Notes: a model not told the origin generated them from the sequence alone. Numbered from the stretch's first letter, positions 43,457 through 54,109 are shown. The stretch is 64,000 bases of DNA from Amoebidium appalachense (GCA_963693365.1 CAVNZM010000010.1:5828001-5892000); one strand, 5' to 3'. A program made the numbers and translations.

Positions 43457-46348
43457 TTAGCACTGGAGTAATTCTGATTCCCACACACTGAGTGCATCCT
43501 CGGTTCTGACAAACGCATCCATATAGTATCTTGGATAGAAGTGGTGAATGGCCGCCAAAACCGTTCGACAGTGGGCCAGCCCATTGTGCAGCCGTGAAGG
43601 TCTTGGATCATAATACAGCTCTGCAGCATAACTGCTTAGAAGCTCATCAATAACCCAGACATTTTCGCACCGGTCGATAGCCCGGGTAGTCTTACACCAG
43701 CCAACAAATCGGTCTAGCACCCTATCATAATGACGGATGATAGCTGATTGTCTGTCGATGTTCAATACCCGTGCCACCCTGGGACTCGGAACGATTGCGC
43801 GTGTCACTGACGGTTCATCCGCGGGGTTATGTGCTGACGGCACCCACACCCAGGATGGACGCACTGCTGCTGCGCACAGGAGAGCTGCCACTCTTCTACA
43901 GAGGTGGTTCAGGCGCCGAGAGCTTGATCTCCCCTTCGCCACAGCATACACTAACGCTGTGTTGTCAATAAGATGTGCGACCCGTGTGTGATGATTACGT
44001 GGAGCTCGTACAAAACGACGAAGTGACAAAAGCAACGCATGTCCCTCTAAAATGGTGATGTGATCTGTGTGCTGCCACCGTGCGGAAATGGGATGGTACC
44101 ACTGCAAGCCATCCACCATCTCCAACAAGCTAGCGGCGCATGCGGGGGGCTCCGGCTCAAGTGACTGGGGAACGGAGGTGGGCTCTTCAATTTCATTTGC
44201 AACATAAACATCGCTGCGCTCGACCGATGACGGCATATAACGAGGGTCGCCGGCCTTCGTGTCGTGCCCGTCGAGGGAAAGAAAGGAATACCCGGGTTTT
44301 GAGACGGACTGGGACAGCGCCAATAACGATTGCTCGACCGTGACATTGGCAACCGACACCCCTGCGCCAGTCATGGACACATCCGAGGCCAGCACGACGG
44401 AGGCTGGCTGAGCCGACAGATCACACACCACCAAGGGAGATAATGCAATCAACATAGACAATTCGACCTTAACTGCGAGGGGAATAGTGAGATCTGTCAG
44501 TGGCGTTGTGGCATTGGAGTAAACAAACTCGTAGCAAGATTCCAACACTGAGAAAAGGCACCTATTCAAAAGTAACAACCAAGCCCAGCCCCCCAACAAC
44601 CGGGATAAATTTCGTGGAGACACTGCTTGCAGGCGTAAAACGACTTCAGTGTCAGCCAGAAGCTTGGCTAGCTTAGAAGAGTCGGGTCGAATTTTACCGT
44701 CGGACCCAATGGCGAGACCGAGTGCCACCATTTCGGGTGTAGTTCGGGCTGCTCGCACCGTCTTTGACGGCTTGATTTCGAATCCGTTTTCCTCGCCTGC
44801 TAGCCCCGCTGCTGTCATCTCCGAATTCACCCTAGATTCTTCGAACCCTATCCCCACCCAATCATCAACGTAGATCAAATGAACGGAATCCGATTGGTTG
44901 CTCATGGAATGTGCCGGCGGAAAATTTGATTGGATGCATCTGTCGACCCGAAGAGGAGGGTGGATCATGAAATCGTGAGACCTCTGGGCAAGAAACGGGG
45001 CCCATTTCCACCCCATCGGCATCGACAAGACACGTGGGAACACCAACCGATCCAAGCCAGGCAACCCCGCCGCCTTGGAGGAGACCGGGGGGAGGCCTTG
45101 ATACCACGACAACCACTCTGGAACCCGAAACCGATGATAGAAATTTGAAAAATCATACTTGGCTACAACCAGGACGGAATTTTTAGGGATGATGATGCTA
45201 CACAAGTCCGACGGGCTGGGAAAAAGGGGATTGGGGGGATCAACCATAACTGCATTCATAGGACGGGCATCCATAATAAGACGATCTTCTTTCTCATCTT
45301 TTTCAACTGCAAATAAACCATTTATGACTTTCGGGGGCTCATCGGATTCCGAAAAAGCAATCATGCCACAATCAAACATTCGCTTGGCTAATAGGGGCCA
45401 CTCATCTGGTGACGAGAAGGCAAAGACAGGACGCCCGGGAGTGGGGTGGGATTCCTCTGCACCCTCAGTGGTGCTCTCAGTCGCCCTCTGCCCCATCCCG
45501 CAAGCTCCGTGCACGGGCGACTCCTCGGTCGCAGTGGGCTCAGACCCACTCTCACCGTGACCCTCACTCGACTCTGACACCACCAATGCATCGGGCGTCT
45601 CCAGCAACACCCTCAGGTCAGGGGGAAGGACCGAAAGGAGAGGGACAGTGGCACCAAATCCCGGAGGGGGAAGGGCCATTCGTTCAGCAACTATGGGGGT
45701 GAAAGCTTTAGTATGGTTAAAGTATGGAAAAGAATCAGAAACGGCCGCTAAGGGGACATTGCTGATCCTGCGGCGCATATCTGAGCAAGAAGAAAGAATG
45801 TGAAACATAGCTTTTTCTTGTGTTGGCGTGGGTGCATGGGAAAAGTGCGTGGGTTTAGGAGGAGGTGTGGGAAAAAAGTGCGTGGAAAAGAGAGGAGCTG
45901 TGGTGGAAATGTGTGTGTGTGCTGAGGTAGAGGCGTGGTGCACATGTTGCCGAACATCATCCCTAGGAGAGCCTAACGAGCTAGGCAGCTCATTATTATA
46001 CAAAGCATTGATTGATGCTATAGCTCTGTTTGCCATTTGAAATAAAATCCACTTCCTATTAAACCTACATCTACGTCTTGGAGACGTGAAACGACAACCG
46101 AGACCCAACAGCGGAACAGGAAATAAAGGGAGGGGTAACATTTCTTGAGGCACGTGTGGGAAAGAACCAAACTCAGCTGGTTCCGTGGCAGCTGTGTTCG
46201 GGAACGAAGGCTGTGGACCGTGGCCTCCCCCTGCCTCAGCTGGGCAGCTGCCGGAGGCGCAGGGGGGTACGAATCTGTGGAAGCTGGGCCTAGGCATCCT
46301 TGATGCCATCGAGCCCACACACGCGCCACCGTGACCCCCCCCCCGCAC
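43457..46348 (-). CDS. RT-RNase H polyprotein of DIRS/Ngaro-like element
   Basis: The frame is 963 codons; the first good ATG gives MASRMPRPSFHRF. Residues 1-300 are low-complexity and unassigned. The reverse transcriptase (about 310-560) shows VAKYDFSNFYHRF, LSMPMGWKWAPFLAQ and the catalytic YVDDW. An RNase H (about 650-850) of the DIRS type follows: LASDVSMTGAGVS (Asp), ILEGHALLLSLRR (Glu), LIDNTALVYAVAKG (Asp) and PSAHNPADEPS. The last 110 residues (HYDRVLDRFVGWCKTTRA, LHNGLAHCRTVLAAIHHFYP) look like the SAM-like core-binding start of a tyrosine recombinase. The ORF then stops (TAA) 113 bp before repeat B1, so the R-H-R-Y catalytic part is absent. The single ORF is otherwise intact. Confidence 0.88.
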   Translation of the reverse strand: MRGGGHGGACVGSMASRMPRPSFHRFVPPCASGSCPAEAGGGHGPQPSFPNTAATEPAEFGSFPHVPQEMLPLPLFPVPLLGLGCRFTSPRRRCRFNRKWILFQMANRAIASINALYNNELPSSLGSPRDDVRQHVHHASTSAHTHISTTAPLFSTHFFPTPPPKPTHFSHAPTPTQEKAMFHILSSCSDMRRRISNVPLAAVSDSFPYFNHTKAFTPIVAERMALPPPGFGATVPLLSVLPPDLRVLLETPDALVVSESSEGHGESGSEPTATEESPVHGACGMGQRATESTTEGAEESHPTPGRPVFAFSSPDEWPLLAKRMFDCGMIAFSESDEPPKVINGLFAVEKDEKEDRLIMDARPMNAVMVDPPNPLFPSPSDLCSIIIPKNSVLVVAKYDFSNFYHRFRVPEWLSWYQGLPPVSSKAAGLPGLDRLVFPRVLSMPMGWKWAPFLAQRSHDFMIHPPLRVDRCIQSNFPPAHSMSNQSDSVHLIYVDDWVGIGFEESRVNSEMTAAGLAGEENGFEIKPSKTVRAARTTPEMVALGLAIGSDGKIRPDSSKLAKLLADTEVVLRLQAVSPRNLSRLLGGWAWLLLLNRCLFSVLESCYEFVYSNATTPLTDLTIPLAVKVELSMLIALSPLVVCDLSAQPASVVLASDVSMTGAGVSVANVTVEQSLLALSQSVSKPGYSFLSLDGHDTKAGDPRYMPSSVERSDVYVANEIEEPTSVPQSLEPEPPACAASLLEMVDGLQWYHPISARWQHTDHITILEGHALLLSLRRFVRAPRNHHTRVAHLIDNTALVYAVAKGRSSSRRLNHLCRRVAALLCAAAVRPSWVWVPSAHNPADEPSVTRAIVPSPRVARVLNIDRQSAIIRHYDRVLDRFVGWCKTTRAIDRCENVWVIDELLSSYAAELYYDPRPSRLHNGLAHCRTVLAAIHHFYPRYYMDAFVRTEDALSVWESELLQC

Positions 46349-46730
46349 CTCCCCACAGGGGGAGGCCGTGTGTTTACACCGAGCTCGACTACCTAGTAGA
46401 GACCGTGCATTGACTCACAATGTCGTATATAAGAGGGTTCTGCTCGGGAAGAAGAGAGGCTCACTTGCCCATGTCAAGGAAAGCAGAGCACGTATTTGTA
46501 ATGCTTGGAGTTCAGAAATTTCACTGTGACTGTATAGGCAGAGAGACAGACAAAATTTACGTAGTTTTTCACTCTACAAGACTCCTCAGCGCTAGCGAGC
46601 TAATCAGCATGCTGAAGGGAAAAGACAAATGTAAAAGTCGTATTAATATCTAGAGCGAAAAAAGGAACCTTGAAAATGAGGAGAACGAGCTGGTTAACGT
46701 TGAGTTGCCAGAATTCGTGTGACAATTGCA
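46349..46730. other. Region between repeat A1 and the RT-RNase H ORF
   Basis: In element sense this is the leader. A 77-codon ORF lies on the opposite strand (46420-46653, MSYIRGFCSGRREAH onward) with no recognisable motif. I see no gag or recombinase signature. Confidence 0.4.
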
Positions 46731-47145
46731 GAAATCAACAGAAAAAAGGACAGCTAGCTAAGGCAACTAGTTTGTGCGCTTTTACACTAGCACCACCAAA
46801 CTTAGTTCAACCAACTAACTCTACAAATCCCTTTTACCTCTGATGCCAGACACTCACACAAACGCTAAAACGGAAACCAAAGACTGAAATCCAAACGACA
46901 TGTACTCCTTTTTATACCCGTTCCCACGATGCATTTGGAATTTGAAGCCAGACTGAAGAAACCAATCAAATGCTTTAAAATCTGAGCAAATCAGAACATG
47001 CAATCAAAACCGAACCACATTAACTATATATGGAAACCAGCAATCCAACACAACTAATGCATGACAAATAACCAATCACCTCACCGCAATGCCACTCGGT
47101 GGATCTTCGTCTCTCACCGCTGCCTCCTCCCGCTTGAAAACCACA
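46731..47145 (-). repeat. Split direct repeat A1 (outer, 5' in element sense)
   Basis: Identical in length (415 bp) and nearly in sequence to 42574-42988. It ends CCACA exactly where the gypsy LTR resumes with GCGCCGGCAG. Confidence 0.92.
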
Positions 47146-47304
47146 GCGCCGGCAGAGGCAAGATGCACGCAGCTGCCAGACAGCTATCTTGAGGCCTCGG
47201 ACTTGATCTTGATGATCTGTGGACCCGGGCCACCCCCCCCCCCCCCCCCCCCGATCTCGATCGTAGACTTAGGCTGATCTGCTGAGACGGATTAGTATAT
47301 GTCA
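47146..47304 (-). repeat. Gypsy 3' LTR, proximal piece (left LTR part B)
   Basis: Matches 54826-54988, apart from a poly-C run four bases shorter. It ends ATATGTCA next to the polypurine tract. Confidence 0.93.
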
Positions 47305-47571
47305 ACTCCCCCCCCGGCCCCCGGAAAAGCTGAGTCCCACCTCAGTCACATTACATCTAACACCCCCTAAAAAGACATAGACTAATCAGTCTCCTAAAAA
47401 AAATTTAAATAAATAAATTACGAAGAAAAATAATAAATTAATCTACACCATAAGCTTGATACCTACGGAGACACCTATGATAATAAATTAAATTCCTACG
47501 ACTACGTTCACACTCCTCCTCGGTCTCCTCCCATCCCTCCCCCTCCCCCCGTGTGTCTACGTGTATTTGCA

Positions 47572-49377
47572 TCACTCCCCCCCCCCGGCCCCCTCCCCCA
47601 CCGACTTTTTCACACCACGATTAAACTGAGGAATAACTCTCTTTGGCCGAGAGGGAGCACTAGGCAACTCCCTCTGCACTAATCTAGCCTCATAAGCACG
47701 AATAGAAAACGGGCAATCCAAATGAAACTCAGGCAACCACTGATCTTCCTGATAACCTCCCTCAAAACGAATTAAATAATAATTTACCTTACCTTCCTTA
47801 CCTTCGATAACCTTTTTATCCATAATTTTATCTACTGCAGCCTCCGATACATCCACCGACCCGTCATAGTCGGGGGTGAATGCATCTAACACTCGACGGC
47901 CCTCCGGCCGTTTAACCCTAAGGGCCCTATCATAATATTCCTTTATATCATCTACATTATAAAATCTAACATCACTCTCATTATCTAACCTCTGCACCTT
48001 ATATTCCGTCGGACCTAACCTAGCCACTATTTTATACGGGCCAATGAAAAGAGGCAACCATTTCTTACCATACTTACGAAGACCTTCACCTTCACCCTTA
48101 CCTTCCTGCTCCTGCTTATATCTCTTTTTCCTAGTATGATCCCTAATTAAAACTAAAGTACCCTCGGCAAATTCACGTAACGGACGTGTGGACACGTCTG
48201 CACGTGTCTGTGCCTGCTGTGTACGGGCCAGAGCTGCATCACGTGCAGCCCGGGCCCGGGTTAGTAGCTGCTCCCGGAACTCAGTCCAGTGGGGATAAGT
48301 TAGTCGGTCAGCCCCCCCCATCGGCAAAAGTGCCGTATCTAACAAACTAATAGCCTCCTGCCCATAGACCAAATAAAACGGAGAAAAACCAGTCACAGCA
48401 TGAGGGGTAGAATTATACGAATGAGCAATAAACCTAGACATATGATCCCAATCATTAGCCTCCACATCCACCATTTTGCCAAAGGACTTCTGAAACACTG
48501 CATGCACACGTTCAGAGATGGCATTTGCTTGAGGGTGATATGCAGACGTAGTGATATGAGCTACCCTTAAAATTTTACACACCTCCGACACCAACTGATT
48601 TAAAAACACACGACTCCTATCCGTTAACAAAACACGAGGACAACCAAACCTAAGACAAATTTCATCCACAAAAATACGAGCAAACAAAACGGCATTAGCA
48701 GTGGGGAGAGGAAAAACTTCAACCCAACGAGTGGCCACATCGGTGACGGTAACAAGAACAGTGTTACCCTCAACCGTAGAATTAAAAGGACCGACCACAT
48801 CCACTGCTACCCTTTCAAACATACGAACATTAAAATCCCTAATAAACGACGGGCGGGAACGAGAGTGGGGACTCTCATTCCTTTCCTGACAATGCATGCA
48901 TGACAACACATAATCCCTCACCTCCCTACTCATACCCGGCCAAAAATACGAACGATTAACACGAAGCAACGTCCTATTTACACCTAAATGACCAGCCATG
49001 GGATGCTCATGCACCATATGCAAAACCTCAGGCACAAGTGCCGTCGGGACCCAAACTCGGTGTCCGTCTGGCCCAGAACAATGATAAACTAAATCCTGCT
49101 CTACCTGACACATTTTTGCTAACTTAGCTACCTTAATCATCTGCCTTTTATTTTTAAATTTAATCGAATCAACCGGCCCCTTTAAATAATTCTTAACCAG
49201 ACCAATCAACACATCTTCCTCTTGAGCTAAGATCAAAGCCGTAGGTGCTAAGGCAGGGGCCGAGCCATGAGACTCGGTCCCGACCTCAGACACTGACAAA
49301 TACCTCCCCCCCCCCTCCCCTACACTTATAAGCAAGCAACCCCGGAGCCCAAGAAGACACATCAACAGACACAGCAT
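47572..49377 (-). CDS. Gypsy integrase with C-terminal chromodomain-like segment
   Basis: The 601-codon frame carries the HHCC zinc-binding domain (HPMAGHLGVNRTLLRVN, then CMHCQ). The integrase core follows: VAVDVVGPFN (Asp 1), VLLTDRSRVF (Asp 2) and AISERVHAVFQKS (Glu). Then come a GPY/F-type region (PLFIGPYKIVARLGPTEYKV) and a chromodomain-like end, VDKIMDKKVIEGKEGKVNYY, with EDQWLPE. Known role: insertion of the cDNA, with the chromodomain steering it to marked chromatin. The usual NGQ before the catalytic Glu is NAIS here, and TDRG is TDRS, so activity is uncertain. It is split from the RNase H frame at a C-run near 49303-49318. Confidence 0.93.
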   Translation of the reverse strand: MLCLLMCLLGLRGCLLISVGEGGGRYLSVSEVGTESHGSAPALAPTALILAQEEDVLIGLVKNYLKGPVDSIKFKNKRQMIKVAKLAKMCQVEQDLVYHCSGPDGHRVWVPTALVPEVLHMVHEHPMAGHLGVNRTLLRVNRSYFWPGMSREVRDYVLSCMHCQERNESPHSRSRPSFIRDFNVRMFERVAVDVVGPFNSTVEGNTVLVTVTDVATRWVEVFPLPTANAVLFARIFVDEICLRFGCPRVLLTDRSRVFLNQLVSEVCKILRVAHITTSAYHPQANAISERVHAVFQKSFGKMVDVEANDWDHMSRFIAHSYNSTPHAVTGFSPFYLVYGQEAISLLDTALLPMGGADRLTYPHWTEFREQLLTRARAARDAALARTQQAQTRADVSTRPLREFAEGTLVLIRDHTRKKRYKQEQEGKGEGEGLRKYGKKWLPLFIGPYKIVARLGPTEYKVQRLDNESDVRFYNVDDIKEYYDRALRVKRPEGRRVLDAFTPDYDGSVDVSEAAVDKIMDKKVIEGKEGKVNYYLIRFEGGYQEDQWLPEFHLDCPFSIRAYEARLVQRELPSAPSRPKRVIPQFNRGVKKSVGEGAGGGE

Positions 49378-49964
49378 CTATTCCTTTCTGCTCACTCTCC
49401 CCCCCCTTCCCCCCCTCCCCCCCCCGTCTCTCACTAGCCCCCCCCTCCCCCTCCTTCTCTTCTTCAAACAAAATATAAGCAGCACGAGAGAGAGCATCAC
49501 AGTCAACCATTGTTTCACCCTTGGCATAAAACAATTTATAGGAGAACGCACCGAGAGCCGCGGCCCACTTCTGCATCCTCTCGTTGACCAGACGAGTGGT
49601 GCCGGCCATGGCTAGGCAGGGCTTGTGGTCGGTGTAGACCTCAAACGTCCTGCCTGCGAGTATATACCTCCATGCCTGTGAGACTGCCCAAAAGATAGCA
49701 TGGGACTCTCTCTCCGGATTGCTATATCTACGTTCACTTTTACTAAATGAACGACTAGCATAAGCAATCACTCTATCCTGCCCCTCCTGCACTTGATATA
49801 ACACGGCCCCCTCAGCAACCTTACTTGCATCACACCGAACTTTAAACATCCCCCCCCCGGCCGAAAAATCAGGATGAACAAGCATACTCGAAGACTGCAA
49901 AGCTAACTTAAGCTTTTCGAAAGCCGAAACAGCATCAACATTCCAATCTATTCTATTCTTCTTC
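49286..49964 (-). CDS. Gypsy RNase H segment of pol (frame-shifted)
   Basis: The frame begins after a C-run (about 49966-49972) that breaks it from the RT ORF. It contains MFKVRCDASKVAEGAVLYQV, IAYASRSFSKSERRYSNPE, a catalytic Glu in ERESHAIFWAV and the YTDHKPCLAM block, then the tether GETMVDCDALSRA. Order and spacing are those of gypsy pol. A one-base change at each end would restore one reading frame, which suggests homopolymer indels, either real or from sequencing. Confidence 0.9.
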
Positions 49965-52590
49965 TCCCCCCCGTCTGACTAGTTAACGGCAAAGCAAGCA
50001 TACTATAATCCTTAATATAACGACGAAGATAATTAGTTAAACCTAAAAATTGCCTTAGTTGAGTGACAGTCTGAGGACGGGGCCACTCAACTATGGCCCG
50101 GATTTTCTCCGGATCAGGGGAAAGACCATTACTAGACACAATATGACCTAAAAACTTAACCTCCGGCACACCAATCACAGTCTTGCTACCGCTAATGCGA
50201 AGACCAGACTCACCCAAAGCTAAAAATACTTTTTCACAATTATTAACTAGCTCCTCAAATGACCTACCTTTAATTAAAACATCATCCAAATAAGGGTGGC
50301 ATACATCCAAATGGGGGTGGAGAATTTTATACATTACCCGGCACAACATAGCTGGAGAGGAGAGCAAACCCATCGGCACCACCTTGTACTGGAACAGCTG
50401 GTCACCCAGTGCAAAGGCAGTCTTCTCCTTGCTGCTCTCCTCCAACCTTATCTGCCAAAAAGCTGCTTTTAAATCAAGTTTAGCAAAGTGAGTATAGCCG
50501 TGCAGCTGTGAAAGCTGCTCGTCTATGTTAGGGAGAGGCCATTGGTCTGCCTTAGTGATCCGATTCAGAGCCCTGTAATCGTTCACTAGACGCCAAGACC
50601 CGTCGGGCTTCTTAACCAATAGCACCGGACTTCTCCACGGACTCGAACTATGCTCCACATGACCCTTTTTTAACATATCACTCACTATTATTAGCGCATC
50701 CGACAATTTATACTGCTCCATTCTATAGCTAGGCATCACTACCGGCCTATTATCACCTGTGTCGATCTGCATTTCAAACCCTTTAACGAAGCCTACTTCG
50801 TTATCATCGGCCAGAAATGCAAACCGAGTCCTATCAAATAACTTAGCTAGCAATTTTTTCTGTTCTACCGTCCAATCCCCCTCCTTCATACCAAACGGCA
50901 ATACTAACTCCGGGTTACCCCCATCACAAGTGGATGCATCCTTATTCACCGGAGTGCCACTTAACATTTCACCTCCTGTATTACATCGGTGCTGCTCGGG
51001 GTGAGGTTGAGGTACCTCCGGATATAGGCGGTCACCCTTAGCACCCCCCCCTCCCCCCGGCACACCAATGCCCCCGGGCAATTCCTGATGAGTTAGTGCA
51101 TGTATGTGGGGGGCCAGGTCTGTGGCCACCCTGCCCCCCACGGTGTTGGTTAACCCGTCAGATCCACGGGTTAGACCAACACCCTCCCCCCCTGCCTGCA
51201 CATTCTCACACCCGGGGTGACCCTCCTTCCTCTTGGGGGTCGGGGGAGTGGGACCGGTGCTGTCCCGGTCCCCCCCCCCATCGTGTCGGGTGACATTTTG
51301 GTGGCTAACGTTAAATAAAGTTGTTCCCCCTCCTCCTGAGTCACCCTTCGAGCCGGCATCCTCCTTTTGGGTAATAAGAGAGACCTCTATACTACCAATC
51401 TCATTAGTGAAACTACCGACGGAAACACCTGACCTAATCACTATAGGCTCGATGCCCGGATTCACTAATTCTATTTCTATTGTCTTATCCGGCCATACCC
51501 TACTAAGGGTCCATTGAGCCACCTCCTGAAATGGGGTTTTCGGAGTAAAAACCCCTAAATCCCCTATCCTAACATGATTGCCGGCCCGGACACGTACCGT
51601 TTGGCACTGATAAGGCTCGATTACTACTTCAGCTACCGTTCTAGCACCAGACTGATAACTGTCGAGCCCATCATGGGTTTTAATTGTAACGCCGGACTGC
51701 AATTCTAAAACATTCGTACGTTCAAACAAAGCATTCACATGTCTACGGAAAAATGGGGCTCCCAACAAAACACTTTGAGCTAAATCCTTAACCACATAAC
51801 AAGCAATATGGATAGCCTGGCCACCTATCTCACACGGCAACACACAAACACCTTCCACAGACATACTACTATTATTAGCACTACCTAAGGCTGTGCTAGA
51901 AGCATCTAAAATAGGAATTTCCCCCCCGGCCTGATTAAAACGACGAATAAACGAAGCATGCACACAATTAACCTGAGCCCCTCCATCGAGCAAAGCAACA
52001 GCCTTCAACTTACCATCAGCTAACCATACGTCTATATAATGCCGGCTAAAACCAACTAAATCCTCCTCCAATTCAAGCAACACATCATCACTCACACCCA
52101 ATCCAGGCTGCCCACGAAGACTCACACCCTCGATACCTACGTGCAACATACCTACCTGTGGTGCCTGCACGGGTGGGGTGGGGTGTGTATGTGGTGTGGG
52201 TGGTGGTGGAGTGTGTGTGTGTGGTGTGTGGGTGGGTGGTGTGTGTGTGTGTGTGGGTGTGTGTGTGGGTGTAGGTGTGTCTGCAACCGTCGTATGTTGT
52301 TGTGGTGGTGTGTTTCTACGTGTCTGTGCCTTCCCCCCCCTTCCCCCTTTACTCGTGTGTGTCCCCCCCCCTCCCGGAAACAATGGCACAGAAACCCCCT
52401 CCGGTGTGGTTAGAATAAACACCGGGTTGGGACAAGAAACACTGAGACCATCCACTTGTGGCTGGGGAACCTCCCCCAACCACAAAACATTCACACCATT
52501 CATACCTTTGGTAGAGTCACCCCACAAACATTCATGCCATACCACCTCGACGCTGTCTTGAGGACCCACGACGATGCCCGGCTCCCACAC
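49948..52590 (-). CDS. Gypsy protease-reverse transcriptase segment of pol
   Basis: After a Pro/Thr/His-rich linker, the aspartic protease shows ALLDGGAQVNCVHASFI (DGG in place of the usual DSG/DTG) with the ILDA and LLGAPFF flanks. The RT domain runs from VEHSSSPWRSPVLLVKKP through FAKLDLKAAFWQIRLEE, VVPMGLLSSPAMLCRVM and the catalytic YLDD to VKFLGHIVSSNGLSPDPEK and FLGLTNYLRRYIKDYS. These are textbook Ty3/gypsy RT blocks. The frame ends in Gly/Arg codons from the G/C run at about 49965. Confidence 0.94.
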   Translation of the reverse strand: MWEPGIVVGPQDSVEVVWHECLWGDSTKGMNGVNVLWLGEVPQPQVDGLSVSCPNPVFILTTPEGVSVPLFPGGGGTHTSKGGRGGKAQTRRNTPPQQHTTVADTPTPTHTPTHTHTPPTHTPHTHTPPPPTPHTHPTPPVQAPQVGMLHVGIEGVSLRGQPGLGVSDDVLLELEEDLVGFSRHYIDVWLADGKLKAVALLDGGAQVNCVHASFIRRFNQAGGEIPILDASSTALGSANNSSMSVEGVCVLPCEIGGQAIHIACYVVKDLAQSVLLGAPFFRRHVNALFERTNVLELQSGVTIKTHDGLDSYQSGARTVAEVVIEPYQCQTVRVRAGNHVRIGDLGVFTPKTPFQEVAQWTLSRVWPDKTIEIELVNPGIEPIVIRSGVSVGSFTNEIGSIEVSLITQKEDAGSKGDSGGGGTTLFNVSHQNVTRHDGGGDRDSTGPTPPTPKRKEGHPGCENVQAGGEGVGLTRGSDGLTNTVGGRVATDLAPHIHALTHQELPGGIGVPGGGGGAKGDRLYPEVPQPHPEQHRCNTGGEMLSGTPVNKDASTCDGGNPELVLPFGMKEGDWTVEQKKLLAKLFDRTRFAFLADDNEVGFVKGFEMQIDTGDNRPVVMPSYRMEQYKLSDALIIVSDMLKKGHVEHSSSPWRSPVLLVKKPDGSWRLVNDYRALNRITKADQWPLPNIDEQLSQLHGYTHFAKLDLKAAFWQIRLEESSKEKTAFALGDQLFQYKVVPMGLLSSPAMLCRVMYKILHPHLDVCHPYLDDVLIKGRSFEELVNNCEKVFLALGESGLRISGSKTVIGVPEVKFLGHIVSSNGLSPDPEKIRAIVEWPRPQTVTQLRQFLGLTNYLRRYIKDYSMLALPLTSQTGGRRRIE

Positions 52591-52599
52591 GTATCGGGG

Positions 52600-54109
52600 G
52601 GCAAAGGGAAGCTTAACCTGGGGTGGGGGAGGGTGAAGGTTCTCTGCAACCTGGGGGGGACCGATACTGTCCCCCCCCCTCCCTCAGTGACCCCAGCTTC
52701 CCCCTCCCCCGGAACTCAATAGCTCTTGTAACTACGGCAATATGCAGCAGAGTGCCCTTGCCGGCCACAAAAGTAACATGCACCAAAGAAGGGGCCAGGG
52801 GGGACTTCAAAACCTTGGCGCAAAGCATAACCGGGAGCCCGGTCATGCTGGGGGGGCCCACCGTGTGCACCACGGCCCCCCCAGGGTGACGTCACAACCA
52901 AAAATGTAAACTTTACAATTTCTCCCATTGTCTGTTGCCCTTCCCCCCTGCCCCCCTCGGCCTCTCTCACCACCATTTCCACCCCTCCCTCTACCCTGCC
53001 CACCACCACGAGCAAGATAAGGGGCAAACCTCTCGGTGAACTGCTGCTGTTGTCCTCCACGTCCACCTCGGCCACGACCGCCGTGTCCACCCCGGTCGCC
53101 GCCACGGCCACCCCCGGAAGCCGAAGCCCCCTCGGCCAGAAAAGACGGCCTGGGAGAGCTCGGCAACCTGCTTGACCAACATGGTGAGTGCATCTGGCTG
53201 TTCATCCTCTTTTTTCTCTTTTTCCCCCTTCTGTCCACTCTCCTTCTTTTTCTTGTCTACTTCCATCACCTCCTTTTTATCCCTCTTATTGAACTTCACC
53301 TCGTGCATGGCAAGCAAGTGACGTTTAACATGCAACACCACCTCATCTACATCATCATGCTCCCCAAACATGCGTGCAGTGTCTGTGTTTACAGAGAGAG
53401 CCTTACGAGCAAACTCGAATTTTTCCCTATCACTCACGTCACCAGCTAACTCACAAAGGTCTTCAAAGACCCGATATTCCCTCTCAAAGAATGCACGAGC
53501 TTCTACGGGGGACATATCTAAAGTGGGAAAGGTATACTTCCATTCTCTGAGCTGGGCCCGGAAGGTACGGCGCCGGTCGGCCGTCAGGTATCGGCCGACG
53601 AGCCGGGCCGTATACTCGAGCTCGTTTTCCGGCCGTGTGAAGGCCTCGAGCTCCCCGTCCACGTCGTCGGTGCTGTTCTCGTCCTCGTCGTCGGGGATGA
53701 ATCGTGCGGCCAGACGTTTCTGGCCGAGGGTCCGGGACACCATCTCGTCCCTCCCCTCGTCGTACTGCTGCTCGTATATACGAGCCGTCACCTGGGGGGC
53801 CTGCTCGGCCCGGTACGGGTGCTCCTCCATCAGGGTGCATAAGTCGGCCATTGTTTTGTGGTCGATGCACTGTTTGATCATTAAGCACGAGGCCGCCACA
53901 GTGGGGGCCTTCTTTGTGTCTAATACTAGTGTGGGTGTGTTAGCTAGGAGTGTCCTAAGCCACCTAGGTATTTCCGAGTCGTGTTTGAGTGTAAAACTGA
54001 AAGCTGTGGTTTGTCTAACGTCTAGTGTATGAACCTGTGGGACCTGTGTGTGCAGGGAGCTATCCTCCGCTGCCAATGCGTAGAACATGTCTACGTTAAA
54101 CTTAGCCAT
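52600..54109 (-). CDS. Gypsy gag with zinc knuckle (frame-shifted near its end)
   Basis: Starts MAKFNVDMFYALAAEDSS at 54109. The capsid-like region contains PEARAF-type helices (DMSPVEARAFFEREYRVF, VDEVVLHVKRHLLAMHEVKF). A Lys/Glu-rich segment and an RGG-rich tail follow. Near 53120 the frame changes within GC-rich sequence, and the RGG tail continues in another frame. A CCHC zinc knuckle, CYFCGRQGHSAAYC, is found in a third frame at about 52740-52785. Gag therefore needs two frame corrections. All breaks lie in G/C runs. Confidence 0.85.

Larger units (their letters stand above)
42216..47145 (-). mobile_element. Tyrosine-recombinase-type (DIRS/Ngaro/PAT-like) retrotransposon with split direct repeats
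   Basis: This 4,930-bp insert sits inside the gypsy LTR. The uninterrupted right LTR reads through the site with no duplicated bases, so there is no target-site duplication. In the element's own (minus) sense the layout is repeat A1 (47145-46731), body with one RT-RNase H ORF, then B1 (43343-42989), A2 (42988-42574), a 24-bp linker, and B2 (42549-42216). Both A copies are 415 bp. The B copies are 355 and 334 bp and differ in a (GT)n array. The B1/A2 junction joins the two outer termini (CCACA to TGCCGG), as a circular intermediate would. Known pattern: split direct repeats without TSD typify Ngaro/PAT YR retrotransposons. A recombinase catalytic domain was not found. Confidence 0.88.
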
